Source of the DNA: Streptomyces sp. ITFR-21
GTDB taxonomy: Bacteria; Actinomycetota; Actinomycetes; Streptomycetales; Streptomycetaceae
Reading direction: 5' to 3'
DNA: 64,000 bases
Assembly: GCF_031844685.1 (NCBI RefSeq)
Contig: NZ_CP134605.1
Location: forward strand, 6,112,001 to 6,176,000
Below are positions 44,598 to 52,798 of the stretch, one piece after another; the first letter of the stretch is position 1; every line of letters begins with the position of its first letter. The notes under the pieces are model-generated. The model searched no databases. It had not been told where the DNA came from and worked only from the letters and a program-made list of their open reading frames with translations. The translations under genes were made by a program, and so were the position numbers.

Positions 44598-46205
44598 TCA
44601 CGGTGTCGGGGACCGTCGCCGGAGCGCGCGGTCCACCAGCGGACCGGCCGCGCCGGTGTAGCCGGCCGGGTCGAGCAGGGCGTCGAGTTCGGCGGCCGGC
44701 AGCCTGCCCTTCACCGCCGGGTCCTCGCCGAGCACCGCGCCCAGCGGACGCCCGTCCCTGGCGGCGCGCGCGGAGGCACGGGTGAGCAGCTGCCGGGCGG
44801 CCTGGCGGCCGAGCCGCCCGGTGAAGCGGGCGGCGAGCCGTTCGGCGACCACCTGGCCGCCGGTCGCGCCGAGGTTGTCCCGCATCCGGTCAACGCGGAT
44901 CTCCAGCCCCTCCAGGAGTTCCACCGCGGTGTGCGCGGCACCGCCGGTCAGCCGCAGGCACTCGCGCAGCGGTTGCCACTCGGCGTGCCAGACGCCCGCC
45001 GAGCGCTCGTCCTCGGTGACCAGGGACTGCGTCAGCACCACGGCGTAGGCGGGCACCTGGAGCGCGGCGCTGCGGATGAGGGTGGTCAGGACGGGATTGC
45101 GCTTGTGCGGCATGGCCGAGGAGGCGCCGCGCCCGGCGGGCCCCGGCTCGGCGAGTTCCCCGACCTCGGTGCGGGCCAGGGTCTGGACGTCGATCGCGAT
45201 CTTGCCCAGCGCGCCGGTGGTCGTGGACAGCGCCGCCGCGAGGTCGGCCATCGGGGTGCGCAGGGCGTGCCAGGGCAGCGCGGGGCGGCCCAGGCCCGTC
45301 TCGCGGGCGAACGCGTCGGCCAGCCGGTCGAGGTAGGCGCCGCCGTCCGCGCGCGGCCCCGGGCCGCGGTCGGCCGCGGGGGAGGCGCCGGCCGGTCCGG
45401 CGTACTCCAGGTCCGCGTACTCCAGATAGCCGGCGCAGGTGCCGGCCGCGCCGCCGAGCGCGACGGGCAGCCCGCCGTCCAGCAGTCGGTCGGTCCGCTC
45501 CAGCGCGTCCAGGACCAGCGCCCGCCAGCCCGCGGCCTTCAGGCCGAAGGTGGTGGGCACGGCGTGCAGCGCCAGCGTCCGGCCGGCCATCACGGTGTCG
45601 CGGTGGGCGGCCGCGAGCCGGGCCAGCGCCTCGGCCGCCCGCGCGAGGTCGGCCCGGATGACGCGCAGCGCCCCGGCGGCGACCAGCATGGCGCCGGTGT
45701 CGAAGATGTCCTGGCTGGTGGAGCCGCGGTGCACGTACTCGGCGGCCTCCGGCGTGTGGGCGGCGACGGCCAGGGTGAGTTCCCGGACCAGGCCGACCAC
45801 GGGGTTGGCGGTCTCCCGCGCGGCCAGCGCGATCTGCCGCAGGTCCAGCCGGCCGGCCAGGGCGACCTCGGTGATCACCCGGGCCGCCGCCTCCGGTACG
45901 GTGCCCAGCCCCGCCTGCGCGCGGGCCAGCGCCGCCTCGGCCGCCAGCATCGCCCGCAGCCACGCGGCGTCGCTGACCGCCGCCTCGGCCGGCGTCCCGG
46001 CCCGCACCGGTGAGAGCAGCCCCGCGTCGAGCCCGCCGGCCAGGTCGCCGGCCACGTCGCCGCCCAGGCCGTCGCCCGGCCCGCCGCCCGGGTCGCCGCC
46101 GGGCCCGCCGTCCGCGCGCGCGCCGCCCTTCCCCGCCTCCGGCGCGCCCGCCCCCGTGTCCGTACCGTCGGCCGGGGCCGCGGGGCGTTCGGTCGGTCCG
46201 TTCAT
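44598..46205 (-). CDS. creD-like: CreD-like nitrosuccinate lyase (aspartase/fumarase superfamily)
   Basis: 535 residues. The superfamily signature GASSAMPHKRNPV is at about 360-372, carrying the catalytic Ser loop; HRGSTSQDIFDT is at 159-170. The fold is that of adenylosuccinate lyase and carboxymuconate cycloisomerase (PcaB). Directly coupled (ATGA overlap) to a CreE-like flavoprotein, it matches the CreE-CreD pair that oxidises aspartate to nitrosuccinate and then eliminates nitrous acid and fumarate. No protocatechuate genes are near, which argues against PcaB. Residues 1-58 are a Gly/Ala/Pro-rich extension of doubtful function. Assignment rests on pairing as well as family. Confidence 0.75.
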   Translation of the reverse strand: MNGPTERPAAPADGTDTGAGAPEAGKGGARADGGPGGDPGGGPGDGLGGDVAGDLAGGLDAGLLSPVRAGTPAEAAVSDAAWLRAMLAAEAALARAQAGLGTVPEAAARVITEVALAGRLDLRQIALAARETANPVVGLVRELTLAVAAHTPEAAEYVHRGSTSQDIFDTGAMLVAAGALRVIRADLARAAEALARLAAAHRDTVMAGRTLALHAVPTTFGLKAAGWRALVLDALERTDRLLDGGLPVALGGAAGTCAGYLEYADLEYAGPAGASPAADRGPGPRADGGAYLDRLADAFARETGLGRPALPWHALRTPMADLAAALSTTTGALGKIAIDVQTLARTEVGELAEPGPAGRGASSAMPHKRNPVLTTLIRSAALQVPAYAVVLTQSLVTEDERSAGVWHAEWQPLRECLRLTGGAAHTAVELLEGLEIRVDRMRDNLGATGGQVVAERLAARFTGRLGRQAARQLLTRASARAARDGRPLGAVLGEDPAVKGRLPAAELDALLDPAGYTGAAGPLVDRALRRRSPTP

Positions 46206-48184
46206 GCCCTCACTCCGCTCAGGTCGCTGTCCGCGAGGTCCTCGTCGGTGCCGTCGTGCGGGGAGGTACTGCCGGCCAGCACCGCGCGGGCGATGGCGTC
46301 GGAGTCGCCCAGGGTGACCGAGTCGACGCCGGGACGGATGCCTGCGGCGGTGACCCAGTGGACCGCCTCGGTCGGGATGCCGTAGGCGTAGCGGCGCGGG
46401 TGGGCCCGGCCGGCCGCGTCCAGCAGCCGGTACGGCCGCTCGGTGACGGCCAGCCCGCCGCTCTCGTACGGCTCGCCGGGGCCGGCCGCGATGGTGTACG
46501 GGCGGCACTGGCCCGCTGTCAGCAGGTGCCGCATCAGGGGGTCCTCGGTGCGGCGCAGGTCCGGCTCGGGCAGCCGCGCCTCGATCAGCACCCCGGCCCG
46601 CACCCGGCTGCCGGGCACGTCGGACTCGGCGACGAAGGCCGGGCCGTCAGCGTCCACCCGCACCCGGACGCCGGGACCGAGCACGGTCAGCACGCCCGCC
46701 TCGACCAGGGCCGCCATCTCCTCGATCCGGGAGGCGGGCGGCCCGATGGACAGGAAGGCGTTGAGCGGCGTGTACCAGCTCTGCAGCTCGGCCCGGTAGG
46801 AGTCGCCGTCGATACCCCCGTGGTCGACCGCCAGCCGCACTTCGTTGCGCAGGTCGCGCAGTACGTCCAGGGCGGCTTTGAGGGGGCTGCTGACGTTGCC
46901 GGCCCGCGCCTCGCGGGCGTCGCGCCGCAGCCGCTCCAGCAGCCAGCCGTGGAAGTCGTCGGGCCCGGTGAACGCGCGGCCGGCGTACGGGCGGGCCAGC
47001 AGCTCCCAGTCCCAGCGGTCGGCGGCGGCGATTCCGTAGGAGTCCAGCAGCTCCTCCCGGCCGGGCCCCGGCGGCGTCTCCAGGTAGCGCCGGACCAGCT
47101 CGGCCCGCTCCCCGTCGCGCCCCCGGGAGGTGAGCAGGGTGCCGTAGTAGACGCTCTCCACCTCGGCGGAGACCAGCGGCCACAGGTCCGTACCGAACGT
47201 GACCCGGGCGCCGCCGCGGGCCCGCTCCCGTAGCCGTTCGACGGCCTCGGCGGTCAGCAGCGCGGGGTGGTGGCGGCCGTGCGGGCCCTTCTCGTTCTCC
47301 CCCCGGGCGTGGTAGGGCACACCGCGCCGCGACCCGGCGTACAGCCGCGGTTCGCGGCCCGAGGCGCGGTAGACCAGGCGGCCGTCGCCGGCCGGCCGGA
47401 AGGAGCCGCCGCGGCCGACGGTGAACAGCGCCATGTAGTCGAAGAAGTTCAGGCCCAGGCCCCGCAGCAGCACCGCGGTCCCCGCGCCGATCCCGGAGAC
47501 GTCCACGTCGGTGGGGTTGGCCGGCAGGATGTGCGGCAGCCCGGCCTGCCGGGACAGCGCCGACAGCGCCTGCTCCTCGGCGGTGGGACGGCACGGGACG
47601 TGGCCCTGGGCGAGCACCACCGCGTGCAGCCCGGCGATGCGGGTGCCGTCCTCCAGGGTGAGCACCTGGTGGCCCTCGTCGGTGCCGTCGTCGTCCAGCG
47701 CCAGCGCGCGCGTCCGGTGCGTGACGACGGTCAGATGGCCGGGGGCGCCGGTGACGACCTGCCGGTGGACGGCCTCCAGGTAGTGGCCGTAGAAGGCGCG
47801 GGTCGGGTAGTCGTCCGGGCCCAGGTCGCGGGCCTCGGCCAGCGTCTGGTCGTCGTAGCGCCACAGGGCGTCCCCGATCGGCGCCATCAGGGCCACCGTG
47901 CGGGCCCAATCGTACAGGCTGGGTCCGGTCTCGACCGGCCCCTCGATGCGGACGCTGTCGTCGGTGAAGAGGGTGATCTGCGAGGCGACGGTGTTCATCA
48001 GCAGGTGGCGGGACTGGTCGGTGCGCCACACCTGTCCGGGACCAGGCCGGTACGGGTCGACGATGTGGACGGTGACGGTCTCGTGGGAGGGCGACTTGCG
48101 TTCGTTGGCGCACAGCCGTTCCAGCGCGGAGAGCCCCCGCGGTCCCATGCCGACGAGCGCTATCCGCAGGTGCGGGCCGGTCAT
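46202..48184 (-). CDS. creE-like: CreE-like aspartate N-oxygenase (FAD/NAD(P)-binding)
   Basis: 660 residues, the size of CreE/FzmM-type enzymes that use FAD, NADPH and O2 to take L-aspartate to nitrosuccinate. The FAD motif is IALVGMGPRGLSALERL near the N-terminus; family signatures are HLLMNTVASQITLFTDDS and VLLRGLGLNFFDYMALFTVGRGG. A paralogue lies at 8506-10158. The next gene is the matching lyase, overlapping by 4 nt, so the pair should generate nitrous acid for N-N or diazo chemistry. The ATG is preceded by AAAAGGAGAGCTCGG. Without the partner the substrate could not be guessed. Confidence 0.78.
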   Translation of the reverse strand: MTGPHLRIALVGMGPRGLSALERLCANERKSPSHETVTVHIVDPYRPGPGQVWRTDQSRHLLMNTVASQITLFTDDSVRIEGPVETGPSLYDWARTVALMAPIGDALWRYDDQTLAEARDLGPDDYPTRAFYGHYLEAVHRQVVTGAPGHLTVVTHRTRALALDDDGTDEGHQVLTLEDGTRIAGLHAVVLAQGHVPCRPTAEEQALSALSRQAGLPHILPANPTDVDVSGIGAGTAVLLRGLGLNFFDYMALFTVGRGGSFRPAGDGRLVYRASGREPRLYAGSRRGVPYHARGENEKGPHGRHHPALLTAEAVERLRERARGGARVTFGTDLWPLVSAEVESVYYGTLLTSRGRDGERAELVRRYLETPPGPGREELLDSYGIAAADRWDWELLARPYAGRAFTGPDDFHGWLLERLRRDAREARAGNVSSPLKAALDVLRDLRNEVRLAVDHGGIDGDSYRAELQSWYTPLNAFLSIGPPASRIEEMAALVEAGVLTVLGPGVRVRVDADGPAFVAESDVPGSRVRAGVLIEARLPEPDLRRTEDPLMRHLLTAGQCRPYTIAAGPGEPYESGGLAVTERPYRLLDAAGRAHPRRYAYGIPTEAVHWVTAAGIRPGVDSVTLGDSDAIARAVLAGSTSPHDGTDEDLADSDLSGVRA

Positions 48185-48263
48185 CCGAGCTCTCCTTTTC
48201 CCCAGCTCCCCGGGCCCGGCCTGGCCTGGGGCCGGGAGGTGGTCGACGTGGTGCGCGTACGCG

Positions 48264-50489
48264 TCACAGCCGGCCCGCCCCGGCCGGGCGGACCAGCGAG
48301 GTCACGGCGTTGGCGATGACCAGACGGCCGGCGCCGCCGCGGGTCGTCATGATCGATTCGGGGTGGAACTGGACCGCGGCCAGCGGCCGTTCGCGGTGCT
48401 CGACGACCATGGCCACGCCGTCCTCGGTCTGCGCGGTCACCCGCAGCTGCTCGGGCACGTCGCGGGCGGCGGTGTACAGCGAGTGGTAGCGGCCGACGTC
48501 GAAGTGCTCGGGCAGCCCGGCCAGCAGCGCGCTGTCGGGCGCGGTGACCCGTACCCGCGACGGCTTGCCGTGCACCGGGTGGTCCAGGACGGACAGCGCG
48601 CCGCCGCAGTACTCCACCAGCCCCTGCAGGCCCAGGCACACACCGAACACCGGGATGTCCCGCGCCTGCGCCTCGGCGATGGTGCCGGCCACGTCGAAGT
48701 CGGCCGGCCGGCCGGGGCCCGGTGACAGCACCACCAGGTCGGGCCGGTCGCGGGCCAGCATCGGCAGGTGGCTGCCGGCCCGGTAGGTGGTGACGCGGGC
48801 GCCGGTCTGCCGCAGGTAGTCGGCCAGGGTGTGGGCGAAGGAGTCGCGGTGGTCGACCATCAGCACCCGCAGTCCCTCGGCCGGCCGGGGATCGGCCGGG
48901 CCGGGGGCGGCCGGCCGGCGCGGCGCCGGGCCCGCGGCCGGCTCGTCGAGCACCCGCAGCAGCGCCTTCGCCTTCAGCTCGGTCTCGGCCTCCTCCGCCT
49001 GCGGCGACGAGTCGTACAGCAGGGTCGCGCCGACCCGCACGGTGGCCACGCCGTCGCGTACCTGGATGGTGCGCAGCGTCAGCACCGTGTCCAGCGTCCC
49101 GTCGAAGGCCAGTACGCCGGCCGCGCCGCCGTACCAGCGCCGCGGGGAGCGCTCGGCGCGCTCGATGAACTCCACCGCGGCCAGCTTGGGCGCGCCGGTG
49201 ACGGTGACCGCCCACAGGTGGGCGAGGAAGCCGTCCAGCGCGTCCCGGCCGGCCGCGAGCACGCCCTCGACGCGGTCCACGGTGTGGATCAGCGTCGAGT
49301 ACAGCTCGATCCGGCGGCGCGCGGTGACGCGGACCGTCCCGGGCACGCACACCCGGGCCTTGTCGTTGCGGTCGACGTCGGTGCACATGGTCAGCTCGGA
49401 CTCGTCCTTGACGGACGCCAGCAGCTCACGGGTCCGCTCGGCGTCCTCCAGCGCGTCGGCGCCGCGGGCGATCGTGCCGCTGATCGGGGCGGACTCCACG
49501 ACCAGGTGCTCGCCCCCGGCGCCGGCCGCGCCGCGCCGCACCCGGACGAACATCTCGGGGGAGGCGCCCACCAGGAACTCGCCCTCGCCGAGGTTGGCCA
49601 GCAGGTTGTACGGGGCCGGGTTGGACGCGCGCAGCCGCCGGAACAGCGCGGACGGCGGCTGGAGGCAGCCGCGCCGGAACACCTGCCCCGGCACGGCCTC
49701 GAACAGGTCGCCGGCCCGGAACAGCTCCCTGGCCCGCGTCACCACCTGCGCGTACTCGCCCGGCGCGTGGTCGCGCGGCTCGGCCGGGACGCCGGGGACG
49801 AAGGGGCGCGCGGCGGTGGCGCGGGGCAGGCCCTCGGTGGACTCGCCCCGCACCGCGAACTCGTAGCGGTGGCGCACCGCGCGGCCGCGGCGCAGGTCGA
49901 GTTCGACCAGCTCGTCCGGCAGGTGCAGGACCAGGTCGCGGTCGTCCTCGGCGCGCCGCCGGCGCAGCGGGACGGCTTCGAGCTGGAAGACCAGGTCGTA
50001 GCCGAACGCCCCGTACAGGCCGAGCAGTCCGTCCTCGTCGCCGGCCATCGCCGCGAGCAGGGCGCGGACCGCGGTGAACGCGCCCGCGTGGCGGGTGCGG
50101 TCCTCCTCGGCGAAGACCTCGCCGCCGCCGGCCACCCGGCCGTGGACGGCGTCGGGTCCCTCGCCGGTGACCATCACCGAACGGGCCAGCAGCGGGCCGA
50201 GAGCGCGCAGCAGCACCCGCCCGCGGGAGTTGAGGGCCGAGACGGCGACCCGGTCGCCGCGCACGGTGACCTCCAGCGGCGGGTCGACGTAGCCGAGGGC
50301 CCGGTCCTGGCCGCGGAAGAGCAGCATCCCGCGCCGCTGGTCGAGGGCGTTCTCCAGGCTGTCGCGGATCAGGTGGGCGTCGCCGGCCGGCTCGCTGGTG
50401 CGGTGGACGAGCACCCCGGCGGGAGTGGTCCACTGCCGCCGCGCGGGCAGGTCGGCGGACAGGGCGGGTGCTGCCTCCATCAGAGACAT
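48264..50489 (-). CDS. trpE(G): Fused anthranilate synthase TrpE-TrpG
   Basis: 741 residues. Residues about 1-520 are the chorismate-using TrpE part: GYDLVFQLEAV, PISGTIARGADALEDAERTRELLASVKDESELTMCTDVDRNDKARVC, LWAVTVTGAPKLAA. About 550-735 are a class I glutamine amidotransferase with the nucleophile in FGVCLGLQGLVEY and the His/Glu in VQFHPESIMTT. The layout is the TrpE(G) fusion known from rhizobia and some secondary-metabolite clusters, rather than the separate subunits usual for housekeeping trp genes in actinomycetes. The product is anthranilate. PhzE-like ADIC synthase is the alternative, less likely given the aminobenzoate-CoA ligase neighbour. ATG at 50489 follows GGAGG. Confidence 0.9.
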   Translation of the reverse strand: MSLMEAAPALSADLPARRQWTTPAGVLVHRTSEPAGDAHLIRDSLENALDQRRGMLLFRGQDRALGYVDPPLEVTVRGDRVAVSALNSRGRVLLRALGPLLARSVMVTGEGPDAVHGRVAGGGEVFAEEDRTRHAGAFTAVRALLAAMAGDEDGLLGLYGAFGYDLVFQLEAVPLRRRRAEDDRDLVLHLPDELVELDLRRGRAVRHRYEFAVRGESTEGLPRATAARPFVPGVPAEPRDHAPGEYAQVVTRARELFRAGDLFEAVPGQVFRRGCLQPPSALFRRLRASNPAPYNLLANLGEGEFLVGASPEMFVRVRRGAAGAGGEHLVVESAPISGTIARGADALEDAERTRELLASVKDESELTMCTDVDRNDKARVCVPGTVRVTARRRIELYSTLIHTVDRVEGVLAAGRDALDGFLAHLWAVTVTGAPKLAAVEFIERAERSPRRWYGGAAGVLAFDGTLDTVLTLRTIQVRDGVATVRVGATLLYDSSPQAEEAETELKAKALLRVLDEPAAGPAPRRPAAPGPADPRPAEGLRVLMVDHRDSFAHTLADYLRQTGARVTTYRAGSHLPMLARDRPDLVVLSPGPGRPADFDVAGTIAEAQARDIPVFGVCLGLQGLVEYCGGALSVLDHPVHGKPSRVRVTAPDSALLAGLPEHFDVGRYHSLYTAARDVPEQLRVTAQTEDGVAMVVEHRERPLAAVQFHPESIMTTRGGAGRLVIANAVTSLVRPAGAGRL

Positions 50490-50541
50490 GTGAGCGGGCC
50501 TCCAGTGCACGGATGTCGGAAGGGGTCGGCGAGGGGCGGCG

Positions 50542-50573
50542 GGCGGCCGGGCAGCGGTCGCCGCCCGGCCGCC
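50542..50573 (-). terminator. Hairpin after the aminobenzoate-CoA ligase gene
   Basis: A perfect 11-bp inverted repeat (GGCGGCCGGGC at 50542-50552, partner at 50563-50573) with a 10-nt loop sits in the 216-nt gap before the anthranilate synthase gene. It could separate the ligase operon from the downstream genes. Confidence 0.5.
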
Positions 50574-50705
50574 GCGGGCCGGGCGGTGGCACGGCAGACC
50601 GGTGCAGGCCGGTCGGTGGCGCGGCCGGCCGCCCGGTGCGGGCCCGGTCGGCGGCGTGGCGGGCCGGTGGAGCGGGCCGGCGGCGCCCGCCCCGCGGGCG
50701 GCGGG

Positions 50706-52343
50706 TCAGCCGGTCTCGGCCAGCACCGACTCCCGCAGCGCGTGGCGCTGCAGCTTCCCGGTGGCGCTGGCCGGAAGGGAGGAGACGAACTCCACCAGCC
50801 GGGGGTACTTGTAGGGCGCGATCGTCTGCTTGACGAACTCCTGGATCTGCGCGGCGAGCAGGTCGGAGGGGGTGTAGCCGGGGGCGAGCACCACATAGGA
50901 CTTGACCAGCGCCCCGCGGGCGCCGTCGGGGACGCCGATGACTCCGCAGTCGGCCACCGCGGGGTGCCGGATGACGGCCTGCTCCACCTCGGGGGCGGCC
51001 ACGTTGTAGCCGGAGGTGACGATCATGTCGTCGGCGCGCGCCTGGTACCAGAAGTAGCCGTCCGCGTCCCGCACGTAGACGTCCCCGGTGATGTTCCAGC
51101 CGTCCTGCACCTGCTGGAGCTGCCGGTCGTCGGACAGGTAGCGGCAGCCGGTCGGGCCCTGGACGGCGAGCCGGCCGGGCGTGCCGTCGGGCACCTCGGC
51201 GCCGTCGTCGTCCACGACCCGGGCCCGGAAGCCCGGCACGGGCCGGCCGGTGGCGCCCACCCGGATGTCGTCGTCCGCGGCGGAGATGAAGACGTGCAGC
51301 ATCTCGGTGGAGCCGATGCCGTCGATCACCCGCTGCCCGGTGGCCTCGTGGAAGGCGTGCCACACCCACGCGGGCAGCGGCTCGCCCGCCGAGACGCAGC
51401 GGCGCAGCGAGGACAGGTCCCGCTCCCGCACGGTGTCCAGGGCCGCGCGGTACGCGGTGGGCGCGGTGAACAGCACCGTGGCCCGGTGCCGCTCCACGGC
51501 CCGGAAGAGCACGTCGGGCGCGGCCCGCTCCAGCAGTACGGCGGCGGCCCCGGCCCGCAGCGGGAAGACCAGCAGCCCGCCCAGGCCGAAGGTGAAGGCC
51601 AGCGGCGGGCTGCCGATGAACACGTCGTCCGGGCGGGGGCGCAGCACGTGCGCGCTGAAGGTGTCGGCGATGCTGAGCACGTCCCGGTGGAAGTGCAGGG
51701 TGGCCTTGGGCCGGCCGCTGGTGCCGGAGGTGAAGGCGATCAGCGCCACGTCGTCCGCCGCGGTCGCGACCGCCGTGAAGCGGTCCGGCTTGGCCGCCGC
51801 CAGCCGCAGCAGCTCGCTTTCGGCCCCCTGCCCGCCGGTGTAGGTCACGGTGCGCGCCGCGGGGAAGCCGGCCTCGGCCAGCTCGTCCACCAGCCCCCGC
51901 TCGCACACCGCGAGCTGCACCCGGGCCAGGTCGGTGATCTGCCGCAGCTCGGTGGCCCGCAGCAGCGGCATGGTGGTCACCACGACGGCGCCGGCCTTCA
52001 GCGCCGCCAGCCAGCAGGCTGCCAGCCACGGGGAGTTGGGACCGCGCAGCAGTACCCGGTTGCCGGGCACCAGCCCGTAGTCCGCCACCAGTACGTGCGC
52101 CAGGCGGTTCACGTGGTCGCGCAGTTCCGCGTAACTCCACCGCCACCCGTCCTGGTCGACGAGGGCGGGACGGTCGGCGCCGTACCGGGCGATGGCGCCG
52201 TCGAGCAGTTCCTCGGCGCAGTTGAGCCGCTCCGGGTAGCGCAGTTCCGGCAGGTCGGCGATCAGGGCGGGCCACTGCCCGGCGGGCGGCAGGCCGTCGC
52301 GGGCGAAGGTGTCCCGGTGGGCGGAAGGTGACAGCGGCGCCAT
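50706..52343 (-). CDS. 2-Aminobenzoate/benzoate-CoA ligase
   Basis: 545 residues of the ANL superfamily, closest in pattern to the benzoate and 2-aminobenzoate-CoA ligases: ERLNCAEELLDGAIARYG near the start, A3 loop LIAFTSGTSGRPKATLHFHRD, IDGIGSTEMLHVFISA, hinge region YFWYQARADDMIVTSGYNVAAPEVE, and catalytic Lys in SATGKLQRHAL. It would convert anthranilate from the neighbouring synthase into its CoA thioester, the substrate type needed by PaaABCDE-like oxygenases. The ATG gives the normal family length; GAGGAG lies upstream. Confidence 0.85.
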   Translation of the reverse strand: MAPLSPSAHRDTFARDGLPPAGQWPALIADLPELRYPERLNCAEELLDGAIARYGADRPALVDQDGWRWSYAELRDHVNRLAHVLVADYGLVPGNRVLLRGPNSPWLAACWLAALKAGAVVVTTMPLLRATELRQITDLARVQLAVCERGLVDELAEAGFPAARTVTYTGGQGAESELLRLAAAKPDRFTAVATAADDVALIAFTSGTSGRPKATLHFHRDVLSIADTFSAHVLRPRPDDVFIGSPPLAFTFGLGGLLVFPLRAGAAAVLLERAAPDVLFRAVERHRATVLFTAPTAYRAALDTVRERDLSSLRRCVSAGEPLPAWVWHAFHEATGQRVIDGIGSTEMLHVFISAADDDIRVGATGRPVPGFRARVVDDDGAEVPDGTPGRLAVQGPTGCRYLSDDRQLQQVQDGWNITGDVYVRDADGYFWYQARADDMIVTSGYNVAAPEVEQAVIRHPAVADCGVIGVPDGARGALVKSYVVLAPGYTPSDLLAAQIQEFVKQTIAPYKYPRLVEFVSSLPASATGKLQRHALRESVLAETG

Positions 52344-52366
52344 GGGGTGGTGGTCTCCTCGGTCTC

Positions 52367-52798
52367 TCAGGCCCGCGAACGCACGCAGGTCATCCGGGCG
52401 CTGCACACCCGGCGGCCCTGTTCGTCCTCGATGGCGATCTCGTACGTGGCGTGGGTGCGGCCCAGTCGTACGGCGGTGGCCACGCCCCTGACCCGACCGG
52501 CGGACACCGGCCGGTGGTGGCTGGCGCTGATCTCGGTGCCCACCCCGATGCCGCCGTCCGCCCCGAAGTGCAGGCAGGCGCCGATCGAGGCCAGCGACTC
52601 GGCGAGCACGCACGAGGCCCCGCCGTGCAGCACGCCGAAGGGCTGGGTGTTGCCGTCCACGGGCATCGAGCCGACGACCCGGCCGGGCTCGGCCGACACC
52701 AGTTCGATCCCCAGGCGCGCGCCCAGCTCCCCGGCGCCCACCGGCACGGGGACGCCGCCGGCGGCCGGCGCGGTGGCCGCGGCGGCGGTCTCAGCCAC
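52367..52798 (-). CDS. paaI-like: PaaI-type hotdog thioesterase
   Basis: 143 residues. The active-site region NTQPFGVLHGGASCVLAESLAS is typical of PaaI/YdiI hotdog-fold acyl-CoA thioesterases, with the general-base Glu in LAES. The first 20 residues are Ala/Pro-rich. It overlaps the upstream ligase stop by 8 nt and is 23 nt from the next ligase. It probably hydrolyses the aromatic CoA thioester after ring oxygenation, or rescues stalled intermediates. Confidence 0.87.
   Translation of the reverse strand: MAETAAAATAPAAGGVPVPVGAGELGARLGIELVSAEPGRVVGSMPVDGNTQPFGVLHGGASCVLAESLASIGACLHFGADGGIGVGTEISASHHRPVSAGRVRGVATAVRLGRTHATYEIAIEDEQGRRVCSARMTCVRSRA

Noticed and set aside
44598..46205. 3-Carboxymuconate cycloisomerase (PcaB) or adenylosuccinate lyase (PurB)
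   Set aside because: The fold is shared, but no protocatechuate or purine genes are near, and it overlaps the CreE-like gene.
48264..50489. Housekeeping tryptophan biosynthesis
   Set aside because: The TrpE-TrpG fusion stands apart from trpB, trpA, trpC and trpD and is flanked by aminobenzoate-CoA ligase and nitrite-forming genes.
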